NCBI GenBank assembly: GCA_015499995.1 | Contig: JADNRV010000015.1 | Span: forward strand, 434,001 to 498,000 | DNA: 64,000 nt | Direction of reading: 5' to 3' | Origin: Flammula alnicola | Taxonomy: Eukaryota > Basidiomycota > Agaricomycetes > Agaricales > Strophariaceae | Shown here: positions 1 through 10,847 of the stretch, in pieces | Position numbering within the stretch: position 1 is the first letter of the stretch | How the letters are laid out: every line of letters begins with the position of its first letter | The notes under the pieces: generated by a model | The model's database searches: none | Told to the model about the DNA's origin: nothing | What the model saw: the letters and a program-made list of their open reading frames with translations, nothing else | Program-made: the position numbers and the translations under genes

Positions 1-38
1 TTTTTACCCTGTAAAACTGGATTAATGACCATTTTCAG

Positions 39-3000
39 AGATGAATATCCATTTCCCTCGTGAGGATTTAGTCTAATTCATACCTCGATCTATCTGACAT
101 TCTTTGGCACCCTCAGAAAATCATGTCGCCCGTGCCGAGGCAATGATGATTTCCAACACAGACAATCAATATCTGGTACCAACTTCCGGAAACCCGATTC
201 GTGGTCTCATTCAAGATCACGTCGTTGCCGGTGTTTGGATGACAAGTCAAAATGCCTTCTTTGATCGCGAGGAATACTTCCAATTGCTTTATGGTGCCCT
301 TCGGCCTGAAGAGGAGGTGGATCCTGGTACCCGCTTGGTCACACTGCCGCCTGCAATCTGGAAGCCTAAACCGCTATGGACAGGAAAGCAAATTGTAAAT
401 TTTACTGCCTTCTTTTCTTAATAAGTCATACTAATTATATGCCTAGATATCCACTGTCATGAAGAACATAACACCACGTCAATACGAGGGACTCAATTTG
501 GACGCAAAGACCAAGGTCCCAGGGAAACTATGGGGTGCCGATTCGAAAGAAGACAAGGTGGTCTTCATGGATGGCGAGCTGCTTTGCGGTGTTCTTGATA
601 AAGCCGCATTCGGAGCATCCGATTACGGTCTTGTTCATTCCGTTTACGAGTTATACGGTGCCGACATAGCCGGAAAGCTTCTTGGAATCCTCAGTCGACT
701 TTTCACGAAATTCCTGCAACATCGCGCATTTACGTGTCGCATGGACGATCTTATGCTCACACCGACGGGCGATGGAAAACGAGTCGAGCTTCTCGAAAAG
801 GGCAAAAACTTGGGACCAGAAGGCGCTATCGAGAATTTCCCTTCACTCGCCACAACACCAAAGGCCGATATCCCTGCTGCCCTCAGAGCATTGCTGGAAG
901 ATGTGCTCAGGGACGATAACAAGATGGCCGGACTGGATATGACGGTCAAAACCAAGCTATCGAAATTGACGTCGTCCATCTCCGACGCTTGTTTGCCTGA
1001 CGGCCTTCTCCGAAAATTCCCCTACAACCACATGCAGACCATGACGCTCTCTGGAGCGAAAGGTTCCGCAGTCAATGTCCGTCAAATTTCCTGCGCTCTC
1101 GGCCAGCAGGAACTAGAAGGTCGTCGTGTGCCGGTGATGGTAAGTGGGAAAACGCTTCCTTCCTTCCGACCCTTCGAAACCAAGGCCATCGCCGGTGGTT
1201 ATGTGGCCAGTCGTTTCTTGACTGGTATCAAGCCTCAAGAATTCTATTTCCATTGCATGGCTGGACGTGAAGGATTGATCGACACTGCTGTGAAAACATC
1301 CCGGTCTGGTTATCTGCAACGTTGCTTGATCAAACATTTGGAAGGTATTCGAGTGCACTATGACAACACCGTCCGCGGCAGTGACAACTCGATATATCAG
1401 TTCGCATATGGAGGTGATGCTTTAGATGTTACAAAGCAGAAGCACCTTTACCAATTCGATTTCGTTGCCAAGAACAATGTTTCTTTCGCTCGGCGCCTAA
1501 AACCGTACGAAGTCGCCAACGTCGTGGATCAAGGAACAGCGACCTCCTACATGAAGAAGGTCTTGAAGAAATCAGCAGACCGTTCAGACAAGCGCAAACC
1601 TTCGAAAAGGGACGATTTTGACCCTGCTCTCTCAATCTACAGCCCAACGCGATTTATGGGAAGTACTTCGGAAGAATTCGCAGCGGCAGTGGGCAACTAT
1701 GTTAAATCAAATCCACACAACCTTCTTGCCGATTCAAAGTCGACGGTGAATTACAAGACTCGAAAGGACCCAATGGACCACAAGCATTTCCGAATCTTGA
1801 TGAATCATAAATATATGAGAAGTTTAGTTGAGCCTGGTGAAGCTGTTGGTTTACTTGCGTCTCAAGGGTATGTGGCAGCTGCACTTGTATTTGATGGTGT
1901 TCTGGCTTACCTTATTTTGTGAAGTGTTGGCGAGCCATCGACCCAAATGACACTCAATACCTTCCATTTTGCCGGTGCGTATTAATTCTCTCACCTTGCT
2001 GGGAATCAGCCATATTGATGTCCTTTGTTAGGACATGGTGCCGCCAATGTTACCCTTGGTATCCCTCGTCTCCGAGAAATTGTTATGACAGCGTCTCAAA
2101 AGCCAAAGACACCTTCAATGACTATGAAAGTTCGCCCTGGCGTTTCTCCTCACGACATCAGCTTGTTCTGCAAGAGAGCAAGTCGTGTCACTCTTTCTCA
2201 GGTTGTCGAGCACGTGGCCGTACATGAGGGACTGCGGGTCGAAGGCGACGCCCGTCGCACTCAGTTCACGATCGAAATCAATTTCTATCCCAAAGAAGAG
2301 TACCAAGAGGAACATGACCTCGAACCGACAGAAATTCTCGCCGCGTTCAATGTCCAATTTCCCTTGACTCTGAAGAAGGAAATGCTTTCAGAAATGAAGA
2401 AACTTGATGCCGACCTAAAAAACCAGATGGCTCAACTTGGTCAAGGGAAGAAAGTCAGGCAAAAAGAGGGTGAGGCCAATGATGATGACGAGGGAGAGGC
2501 ACCGAGGAAGAAGAAAGATGACGATGATGAGAGCGAGGTAGGCGATGGCGATGCTGATGACGCAAAACACGCAAGGCAGAAGAAGCAGCAAGCGACTTAC
2601 GAGAGTGATGACGAGGAAGACACAGAGGAAGTTGGTGCCTACGATGATGAAGCCCTCGAGGCCGAATTTGCAAGCGGCGATGAAGCAGATAAAGCTGTGG
2701 TTAAGAAGGCAAAGAAGAAGTCTTTCAAGGCACTCGTAGATCAAGTATCTGGAAATTTCCAAAGGCATATGCAACATTGCATCGCTTTCAGCTTTGATGA
2801 ATCCAGGTGCACCTTCAAGCTTGAAGTGAGTTTTATTCGCCTTATTTCGTACCTGATGCTGACCGTCCTACAGTTCCCACCTGAAATACCCAAATTGCTG
2901 TTCGTTGGAATTGTTGAAAGAGCCTGCCGTGCCACAATCATTCGCGAGATTCCTGGAATCTCAGAATGTTTCCAAGTCAAGGACGATAACCCCAAAGGTG

Positions 3001-3593
3001 GCGAACCAGAGATCAAGGTAAACATACATTTGTCCCGGACATAGTGCCCCCTTGCTAATACGAATCTCCCACTAGCTCACGACTAACGGTTCGAATTTGC
3101 GTGGGATGTGGGAGTTTGCCGCAGGATCCGACGAGAGCATACTGGAGGATGACGACATCTACTCGAACGACATTTATGCCATCCTTAAGACATATGGAGT
3201 GGAGATGGCTCGTGCTGCGATCTTGCGAGAGATGAAGGGGATTTTTGCAGTCTATAGCATCGATGTCAACAAACGCCATCTTGAACTGATTGCTGATTAC
3301 ATGGTGCGCTTTTCCCTGATGACGATCTATACAATGACTGATAAATTAACCAACAGACTTTCGACGGCGGATACAAACCATTCAACCGCAAGGGTATATC
3401 CACCAACCCTTCACCTCTCCTGAAAGCTTCGTATGAGACGACGGCTGCTTTCCTGTCCGACGCGACTTTGTTTGGTGATTTTGATGACCTGACGACTCCC
3501 TCGGGCAACATTGTTCTTGGTCGTCCGAACGCGACAGGAACGGGTGTTTTCGACGTGGTGATGCCAGCTGATCCAATAGTTGGTAAATCATGA
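39..3593 (+). CDS. RPA190: RNA polymerase I largest subunit (A190), 3' part
   Basis: This is the C-terminal ~1055 residues of the catalytic subunit of RNA polymerase I, which transcribes rDNA in the nucleolus. The 5' end lies outside the window. Exons read as 39-59, 117-394, 447-1867, 1925-1974, 2032-2825, 2874-3017, 3076-3303 and 3357-3593, all with GT-AG introns. The first partial exon encodes EMNIHFP, which directly follows the NADFDGD magnesium loop of the family. Other signatures seen are NPIRGLIQDHVV, the bridge/trigger region GREGLIDTAVKTSRSGY, then GEPSTQMTLNTFHFAG and VTLGIPRLREI. An acidic/lysine-rich stretch at about 2460-2730 matches the variable insertion characteristic of A190 rather than Rpb1 or Rpc160. 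The C terminus has the usual LRGMWEF and GDFDDL blocks. No lesion was seen. Confidence 0.95.
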
Positions 3594-3663
3594 CAGAAGA
3601 AATATAGACAAAAGTAGAGATCGATACTTATTTTGTGTAATAGTGTTGCTAAAAACGCGCTAC

Positions 3664-3686
3664 GTCACGCGACTTGTCACGCGACT
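3664..3686 (+). promoter_or_regulatory. Tandem GTCACGCGACT motif (ACGCG, MCB-like)
   Basis: Two perfect copies of the 11-mer GTCACGCGACT lie at 3664-3674 and 3676-3686. A third ACGCG core sits just upstream near 3655. They fall between the Pol I gene and the start codon at 3838. ACGCG is the core of the MluI cell-cycle box bound by MBF-type factors in fungi. The regulatory role here is inferred only from motif and position. Confidence 0.4.
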
Positions 3687-3837
3687 GTGACAAGTGCCAC
3701 CGCATTGTTCAAGTTGAAATTTGATTGTCACTGGTAGCCACTGACCCCCTTTCCCTCGCCTCTCAAGTAGAATCTCTCAGTCTCGAGTATCTTTCCCGCC
3801 CTGTACCCAGTCACTCTTTTATTCCCAACACTGAGCC

Positions 3838-4800
3838 ATGCGACGCCGAATTCCTCTGCAAGAGTTGCCGCTCGAATCCTTTCTCCCTCCGCCGGACCCT
3901 AACGTGCCGGGTTCCGTCAAACCGATCAGAAGCAACAAACGCCCCTTTTCACCCAGTGGTCCAAGTCCCTTCAGCCCAGCTAAACGTCGAATTCTCAACG
4001 AGGAGGGCATATTCTCGTGCAGAAGCCCGTTGCCTTCGTGCAAAGAATCACTCGCATCTCCTGCTCGTTTCAGCCATGTGCTTGCTGGACCAGCCAGCCC
4101 CGCGCGAGTTCTTGATTTTGGAATGCCGAAAAACTACGGAGGCGACCCCCAGAAGCGTCCAGTTTCGTATACACCTGCCCTGGACGCGACTCCGACTCAA
4201 ACTTCGACGTCCTCAACCACCCGGCTTGCCCCTTCTCCTGAGTTAAAATCAAGGAGCGCCCGACCAACGGGAAAGTCAAAGTTTCAACATGGCGTAGATG
4301 CCTCTGACATAACCCCTCCCACCTCTCCACCTCGCCCATCCATTACCGCAAACTTTATTCCCCGAGAGTTGCCAGCTCAATCAGAACCATGGTCGATTCA
4401 TTATCCCGGCTTCGTCGTATTCCAGGACACCCATACTATCATCTATCCAGAGCAAGAAGAATTCATATCTGACATGGAGGTAGATGACGAGACACACAAA
4501 GAAAATCTACCACCGCGTCGCAAGACTCGAAAAGCAGCAACAGCACCCAGTGGCTCAGGGAAGTCTGCTGCGTTTTCTTCAGATGGGGTATCTCCCAAGA
4601 AATCACAGTCAACCAAGCACACTCCGCGGAAGGCGATGGTATGGATGACGGCCGATTCAAGTTCCTCAAGGCACAAGTCCAACAAGGCAGATGATCTATT
4701 GTCGCCCTCCTCGACGCCACAGAACGGCAAGAAGACTCTCCGACAATTAATGAAAGACGAATCGGACCTTGGCGAGGGCCAGAACGACGGCTACGAATGA
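3838..4800 (+). CDS. Disordered protein with KEN box and CDK-type sites
   Basis: This is a single-exon gene of 320 residues that I do not recognise by family. The composition is rich in Ser, Pro, Lys and Arg and is predicted to be mostly disordered. Visible short motifs are a KEN box (KENLPP, residues 221-226) and several minimal or full CDK sites: SPAK at 46-49, SPKK at 252-255 and TPRK at 262-265. The only segment that looks ordered is around 180-212 (PWSIHYPGFVVF and following hydrophobic and acidic residues). The tail is acidic after a LRQLM helix. KEN boxes mark substrates of APC/C-Cdh1, so a cell-cycle regulated role is plausible but inferred. Tandem ACGCG motifs about 160 bp upstream fit G1/S expression. 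The start was chosen at the first in-frame ATG of the long frame. Confidence 0.7.
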   Translation: MRRRIPLQELPLESFLPPPDPNVPGSVKPIRSNKRPFSPSGPSPFSPAKRRILNEEGIFSCRSPLPSCKESLASPARFSHVLAGPASPARVLDFGMPKNYGGDPQKRPVSYTPALDATPTQTSTSSTTRLAPSPELKSRSARPTGKSKFQHGVDASDITPPTSPPRPSITANFIPRELPAQSEPWSIHYPGFVVFQDTHTIIYPEQEEFISDMEVDDETHKENLPPRRKTRKAATAPSGSGKSAAFSSDGVSPKKSQSTKHTPRKAMVWMTADSSSSRHKSNKADDLLSPSSTPQNGKKTLRQLMKDESDLGEGQNDGYE

Positions 4801-5458
4801 ACTGCTCTTTCAAACAACGAGTGTTCACAAGCCTTGGTAACATAACTTGAATTTCTCCATGATCTCCATGCAACTAGTCCACCCTATTGAATTTTCCTCT
4901 AGTTCCTTTTTTCTATTCACGACATGCCATGCCATCATTGTTCAATATCCTCGCCTTGTAAGTTACATATCTCACAACATTTTAACCTTGATCTTCTCCC
5001 CCTTCACTTCCTGTAGGTACTTATACATATACAACATGTCACATATTTAGTTTTCCACTGATCGTAGCTTAAGTAGGCAGAGCTCTCACAGTTTCTACCT
5101 GTGGAGTTTTTTTTTGTACATAGCATGGAGTTAGGCTCTACACACAACAATATGAATGAGAATATATGATTATGCAAAAAAAAAACAATGAAGCTGCATT
5201 TTGGGTAATACGGTACGTTACGTATCCGGCAATCATTCCGAGATGCGCCGCAATGGCAAGTTGCAACTTGCCTCAAACATCATACATACCATGACCAAAA
5301 AACCTTTTCAAGTTCTCGTTATGCTTTTGGAGTCTGACCTACAGGCTAGCGCCATATAACATGGAGCAAAATCTTCTTATCGCAATTCGCATACTGCCGT
5401 GGCCCGTCTGTAGCAAGGAAGTTGGCATCCCTTCAAGTGTCAACAGGTGTCAACCGGA
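4801..5458. other. Intergenic, AT-rich, no gene seen
   Basis: This holds the 3' flank of the KEN-box gene followed by AT-rich sequence with homopolymer runs. No coherent coding frame or RNA gene was recognised. A short tandem GTGTCAAC repeat lies just before the transposon near 5436-5453. Confidence 0.6.
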
Positions 5459-5467
5459 CTCGTTCGC
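5459..5467 (+). repeat. Target-site duplication, left copy
   Basis: The 9-mer CTCGTTCGC directly abuts the left terminal inverted repeat and is repeated in the same orientation directly after the right one (6146-6154). This is the expected footprint of transposition. Confidence 0.85.
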
Positions 5468-5563
5468 AGTGAACGCTATTGACCCAGCAATTCCTTCGCA
5501 AACACGTGAGTGATGGGTGACAAATCATTTTCCCATCAGCCACAGTTGGACTGCAACAAATTC
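5468..5563 (+). repeat. Left terminal inverted repeat (96 bp)
   Basis: This is the reverse complement of 6050-6145 with a single mismatch close to its inner end. It contains an E-box CACGTG in its middle. Confidence 0.9.
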
Positions 5564-6049
5564 CGTCGTCGGCGTCGGCGGCGGCAGCGACCATGGCGGC
5601 AACCGTTATTCCAAAGCACAATTGCTTATTCACCATGAATATGAATTCAAATATGAAATTGTGGTACATAACTCAGATCTCGAGACCGGTCGGACGACTG
5701 GAGAGCTCAAATTGCTCAATGATGCCAGTATTTTAAGAAATATATTATGTTACATAGAAAGCGGTCTACCATATATGGTGCTTTAGATTGCGGCCAGAGT
5801 ACCATGGTGTCTAAGTCCTCGTCAACGAGGGCCATAGCCGCAGTAAATAAAAGCATACCTACATACTTACTCACAATGTACCAGGATTACTTATGTAGCA
5901 TTTACAGTGGACAGGCTCTGATGATATTCATCCTTCCTATCTTAAAAAACTATTTACCTTTTATGTGATTTTTTACAATTGTTGACACCGTCGCTGACAA
6001 CGACGATGAGCGCGATGCTCGATCAGGCCATCAAAGTGCGAAGGAATGC

Positions 6050-6145
6050 GAATTTGTTGAAGTCCAACTGTGGCTGATGGGAAAATGATTTGTCACCCAT
6101 CACTCACGTGTTTGCGAAGGAATTGCTGGGTCAATAGCGTTCACT
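6050..6145 (-). repeat. Right terminal inverted repeat (96 bp)
   Basis: This is the inverted copy of 5468-5563, 95 of 96 positions identical by eye, followed at once by the second target duplication. Confidence 0.9.
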
Positions 6146-6154
6146 CTCGTTCGC
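6146..6154 (+). repeat. Target-site duplication, right copy
   Basis: CTCGTTCGC repeats the 9 bp immediately left of the element (5459-5467). Confidence 0.85.
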
Positions 6155-8007
6155 GCCCCCGACTGGAAGACTAGTCTCGGACATCTATGCAACACAAGCG
6201 ATCCTGCTGCTACTCCTAGTCAATTACCTCGCTAATTGAATCTCTCATGTGCACAATACACCCCAAGCTTTTCGTCCACCCCAAGCTTTCGAATTCGTTC
6301 GAGGGATATAAATAAGACTTCGAACCTCTTCGAACTCAAAAAAATTGCAAGCTTTCCACGGCTGTACTACCGCGTAAAGCTTGTGTCTCCCGAGTTCGAC
6401 GGATGGTATTTCCTTCGGTCAGGGTAATCTGCCACACGTGGAAATGCTTCTCACTACGAGCCCTCTTGCAGAGACCTTGAACTATGTTTAAAGGTGTATA
6501 CATTGGTAGCTCAAGTTAGCCTCGTCTTCCATCCTAGAAGCTTGACTTCCATCTAATTACAGATACTTCGGCCGTACTAGTCGAGTCCTTCTCTCCGACT
6601 CGAGTTGCATTCACCGCCTATCAGTGACTGTCGCTAACACCTTGCTTTCTGCCTTATTTTAGGCCACTGAAGATCAGAAACCTACCAACGTTCGAAGTGA
6701 TTCAATTAAGCGAGCCTAAATTCACATAGTTTGCATTTCGTTGTTTCCAAGTAAGTCTTGGACCTCTTAGACTTCCATGACTGTTATTTGACGTTGAGCC
6801 TTTTCACACAATTGCAACCTGAACAGTGAGTAAATCCACTACGTACGTTCAAAATCCCGTAAGTCCATTTGGTCGGATGTTGGACTCGGGGACAGGAGTT
6901 GGGTATTTTTTCAAATCCTGTAGCTCGCTTTCCATCTCTTCAAAGATCGGGAGTAGTGCTGATTAAATTTTACCAGGCTTGTGGCGAATATTTCCGCTAT
7001 CGACACCCATACCCTTAACGCTCCTTCATCTTGACTTAAATATTGGAAGAAGGCAGGGAGCTTCTGTCCAAAAAGGAATGTCAAAGTCCTCGAAGTCTAT
7101 TCTAATTGTGGCATTCAATTTTATCTGATTGCACTCCTGCATCTTGAATGTCACATAGCTCACCCAGGTTTTTTTCCCTTGCAGGACATGTGCAAAAACG
7201 CCAGTTTTAGCTCCACAGTGGCACATCGCGACGCCCCATTAGTCGTTTGCGAGCCTCAGATTCTCAGATGCAGGCCAACATGACAAGGCGCAATCGCTGC
7301 TTCTTCTTGTGAAACGACTATCATACCTTCCCGAGTCCCGAGTCCTGACTTCGTTCCCTTGCTGGACTTCCAGAAATATGTAGCCTATGACTATCATAAC
7401 TTAATGGAGCATTTCGATGCCGTAAGTGGACCTGAGGCAGCGCTTTATTCATAGAAGACCACTTAAGTGATACCTCTTAGGTCGGTGTTCTGTACAGTGG
7501 AAACTAGCCCGAGGACACTCTCCGAGGAATATGGGTTGGCTATTATTATCACCGACCTTTCTTCCAGGATTCTCGAGCATTCCAACCCTTTGTACAACGC
7601 CGACATAACATATGCATATGTACTATCTACCACAGCTACGGTCTACCTCACCCCTTAAATGTCTCTTCAATTTCTTTCGGATCTGAACGAAATCAAGCAG
7701 GAAAATAGTAAACCATACGTATGTATATGCCAACTGTGTGTAATGGTCCAATATATAGTCCATTCTTATGCCAGTGAATTGAGTAAGAATTGAGATCCAT
7801 GATAATACCTCACGCGGGCCGAATATTCCGGCTAAATGACAGTCACGTGTTGGAGGACACGTCCGCGAGTTGCAATTCGGAAGTGGCATCCACTAAGCAC
7901 TTTTTGCTCCTGAAACTCTCTCAAGTATTTGTCCAGCTTAAGCCGGAGACAAGAGAACAATTGTTCGAGAAATCAAACGGGCGAGACGTGCACCCTTGGA
8001 TCACATC
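6155..8007. other. Long intergenic region, no gene recognised
   Basis: This is about 1.85 kb between the transposon and LCL2. Frames are short and have no family signature, and no tRNA-like or repeat structure was obvious. It may hold degenerate or non-coding sequence. Confidence 0.5.
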
Positions 8008-8442
8008 ATGCATCGATCTCAGTGTTTGCCTCTACTTTTCCTCCTCGGCCTCCTTCAACTTGTATCCGCCCAGTTTAATTTCTTCGAAAACATGTTCGGT
8101 CAACAGCAGCAGCAGCAGCAGCAGCAGCAACGAGCAAGTGCATCTCAATGGGCTGCATACTCTGATAGTGGTATGTTATTCTTGTCTTAAAGCTTTGAGT
8201 GACGGTAGAACTAAACTCTGGCCATTCTTCTAGTCTCATGCTCACAATACCTCTGTCCGGAAACGCTGGACTGTGTGGCAAGACCAGGCGATTGCCCCTG
8301 TCCTAACCCAGAAGATATCAAATGCATAATACCGGATATGGAGGGCGCTGTTGAGGACGCGACTGTTGTCTGCACGCGCGGACAGAAGGAGTGTGGCGAG
8401 GTGGAGAGGTTGATGAGAAAAGGCGTGAAACCCAGAAAGTAA
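8008..8442 (+). CDS. LCL2: Long chronological lifespan protein 2 (LCL2)
   Basis: This is a small secretory-pathway protein of 123 residues encoded by exons 8008-8170 and 8234-8442. It opens with a signal peptide (MHRSQCLPLLFLLGLLQL, cleavage after VSA), then QFNFF, a polyglutamine tract, and the cysteine-rich LCL2 core with the order CSQYLCP, LDCV, GDCPCP, IKC and VVC. This Q-rich plus YLCP/DCPCP arrangement matches fungal Lcl2, a protein probably involved in ER-associated degradation. The basic C-terminal tail after the last cysteines is longer than I expect. The ATG at 8008 was chosen because it precedes the hydrophobic signal. Confidence 0.85.
8104..8133 (+). repeat. CAG microsatellite coding polyglutamine
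   Basis: This is a run of CAG/CAA codons giving ten consecutive glutamines in LCL2, directly after the mature N terminus. It is a length-variable tract candidate. Confidence 0.9.
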
Positions 8443-9046
8443 TAAATTTGTTGGAACTCAATCTCAAATATTGCCCTGTGAGCATACCAACTTAATTTAT
8501 TGATAAGTTTCTGTCTATTTCACAAGAACATTTCTACTGCCTTTCCCAACTCGGCATTGTAGGGTTGTCCAGCTATCAGGAAACGAGTACTTGTCATTCT
8601 CAAATCCTATGTCATTCACTGGGGGTCAATGTCTAAGCGTAGGAACAGGAATATGTGGTACTCGCACCTTTGTTTCTCATGCGTGTCAACCTGCCTGCTC
8701 GAATTCGCCTCCTCCACACGTTAACTCCTCTCCTCTTTGCGCCATATCGACTAGCCGTCCACCGCCGCTACATTCTGTCCGGTGCTATTCACCTATGAAT
8801 ACTACAAGATAGTTGAATAGCAAATTTCCCATGCCACGATTTTGTGGTTCTATAATCCCGCCAGGGTCAGAAATTGGGGGTTCTGCCCACCCATATCTCC
8901 GCGCTTTTTCTCCTGTTTGTGAGTTTCTTCGTTATTTAGATATGATGTGACATCATGACATTTACAGGACGCATTATCTCATCTTATCCCGCGTCCACCA
9001 TAAAAGCTGGACGTTCAAGGTGCTTGCTATCCCCCAACACGAAAAC
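8443..9046. other. Intergenic region between LCL2 and the PEBP gene
   Basis: This is about 600 bp with no coding frame I can support. It presumably holds the 3' end of LCL2 and the promoter of the next gene. Confidence 0.5.
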
Positions 9047-9949
9047 ATGTTATCCTCGATTTTCTTTGTTTCTTTGTTGCTGGGCTGCGCTTCTGCGCAA
9101 ACTGCTGCTCTGAGCAATGTAACCACGGCTTTCCCTAGCGCGAAAATCGTACCCGACGTGATCGATTCCTTCACTCCCAATAGTCTAGTAAATGTTACCT
9201 TTACCGATTCCACGACTGGGCAGAAGGCGGACGTTATTCCCGGAGCTCTGTTGACCATGGAACGTGAGTGTCGCGCATAACTACAGTGTCTTCTCTTCTA
9301 AATCGATGGATTATTAACAGAAACTGCCGCGGAACCCGCCTTGTTCTTCGAGGGTGTCGGATCGTCAGCATCCACAAGCGGCACATTCGTTGTGGTCATT
9401 GTCGATCCAGATGCCTTGACACCCCAGAATCCCAATGAAAGGGAATTCCTACACTTCACTGGTGGAAACTTCACGGTCGACAGTTCAACGGGTGCACTTT
9501 CCAACTCCACCCCCGCTCTTATAGAATTCTTCCCTCCGACACCACCTGCAGGCTCTGACCCCCATCGGTAAGTTAGCAGTAATATTCAGTCCGGAAGTAG
9601 CTGACAAGCTTGAATTTACATTATCAGATACGTCGTCCTCGTTTTTACCCAGCCCGCTGATTTCAGCTCGACCGCTCCCTCGCTCGTGAACGATTCAACT
9701 CCCAGGCCCAGTTTCGACCTGCCCAACTTCCTTCAGGCTACCGATCTGGGAACGGTACTTGCTGGAAACTACTTCCTCGTCGGGCCTTCATCCAATTCTT
9801 CAGCTAGTCCGACTGCCGCTTCCTCGGCAATATCGCCATCCGCTAGCGCCCCAGCTTCGGACGGAATTTCGATTAGCATGAACCTCGTCACACACAGAAT
9901 CGCTCTCGGAATTGCTATTTTGGCAACCTTTGCAGTCTATTCGTTGTAG
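9047..9949 (+). CDS. Secreted PEBP-like protein, probably GPI-anchored
   Basis: The 261-residue protein comes from exons 9047-9263, 9321-9567 and 9628-9949. It has an N-terminal signal peptide (MLSSIFFVSLLLGCASAQ), a phosphatidylethanolamine-binding-protein fold and a Ser/Ala/Pro-rich linker. A C-terminal hydrophobic tail (ITLV-type, ending FAVYSL) resembles a GPI signal. PEBP signatures are the ligand-pocket block VDPDALTPQNPNEREFLHF and the HRYVVLVF strand. Many N-x-S/T sites suggest glycosylation. Cytosolic PEBPs bind phospholipid head groups or inhibit carboxypeptidase Y (yeast Tfs1). The secreted forms common in basidiomycetes have no assigned function. The start at 9047 begins the signal peptide. 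Confidence 0.85.
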
Positions 9950-10347
9950 AATTCCCTACATCTAAGTGTTAAGATAGAGTTGTTATTCGTACTTTTGAAC
10001 TTCACTGTTAGATATATTTTTGGGGCTCAGTAACTAACGTAGATTTGGTTCTATTTTTGACTTGACAATTTGTATCCTTCCCTCTGATATTGGGGTGTTG
10101 ATATATCGCGTAAAAAACAGGAAAATAATCAAAATAAGAGCCTGAGATGTGCTTTAAACGAAAAGTATGATATACCCTTTTCCAGTATTCATGAGCGCAT
10201 TTACATCGAGATTAGATTCTCGCATGGGCGGACCACAACCCAAAATTGGTAAGGGGAAGGCCTTTGCCAGAAGCTTCCGCCAAATACGACCACATACAAA
10301 GACAAATGAAGAGTTCCCCCTGGCTGCAGCTTATTCCGCCGCGCATC
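9950..10347. other. Intergenic region upstream of SF3B6
   Basis: This is about 400 bp, AT-rich near the PEBP 3' end, with no additional gene seen. Confidence 0.5.
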
Positions 10348-10847
10348 ATGGCCCTCGCAAGACCAACTGTAAGCCGCTGTTCTGCCTTGTCTTTTGTTGT
10401 TGCATTCATAAAATGCTACCTTTGAAGACAAAGCTTCCACCTGGAGCTAATCGAATTCTGTTCGTGAAAAACCTGAACTACCAAATCACAGGGGAGGACT
10501 TGTACGATTTATTCGGACGCTATGGCAGTATCCGCCAAATTCGTATAGGAAACGAGCAGAAAACGAAAGGAACGGCTTTCGTTGTCTACGACGATGTTAT
10601 GGATGTGAGTAACTCCCGAACCTGCGCATACATGGGCTCTTATGCATCTATATCGCCACTTCCACGACTTCTACAGGCGAAAAACGCACTCGATCATCTA
10701 AATGGTTTCCATCTGCAAGAACGCTATATCGTCGTCCTATACCATATGCCAGCGAAACAAGATGCTGCGGCTGCCAAGGCGGACCTTGCAAGACGAGAAG
10801 AGGAATTAGCCCAATTGAAGAAAAAGCACGATATTTCAGATCCTTGA
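10348..10847 (+). CDS. SF3B6: Splicing factor 3B subunit 6 (p14/SF3B14)
   Basis: The 122-residue protein is encoded by exons 10348-10368, 10428-10604 and 10677-10847. It is the U2 snRNP p14 subunit that contacts the branch-point adenosine within SF3b. A single RRM spans about residues 10-90, with RNP2 ILFVKNL and RNP1 KGTAFVVY, preceded by the family's KLPPGANR lead-in. The C-terminal helix (EEELAQLKKKHDI) matches the SF3B1-binding tail of p14. The first exon contributes only seven residues (MALARPT). That start was chosen because it splices in frame to the conserved LPPxxNR motif. Confidence 0.92.

Larger units (their letters stand above)
5468..6145. mobile_element. Miniature Mutator-like inverted-repeat element
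   Basis: This is a 678-bp element bounded by 96-bp terminal inverted repeats (5468-5563 and 6050-6145) that differ at one position by my comparison. Both ends begin AGTGAACGCTATTGACCC when read inward, and a perfect 9-bp direct repeat flanks the element. Long TIRs plus a 9-bp duplication are hallmarks of the Mutator (MULE) superfamily. The internal ~486 bp contains no transposase frame, so the element is non-autonomous (MITE-like) and would need a transposase supplied in trans. Internal structure includes the palindrome ACCATATATGGT at 5768-5779 and a CCTCGT/ACGAGG hairpin near 5817. The near-identity of the arms suggests recent movement. Confidence 0.85.

Noticed and set aside
6300..6345. 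TTCGAA-rich stretch resembling a tRNA B box
   Set aside because: The B-box consensus fails at the last position and no cloverleaf or A box could be drawn.
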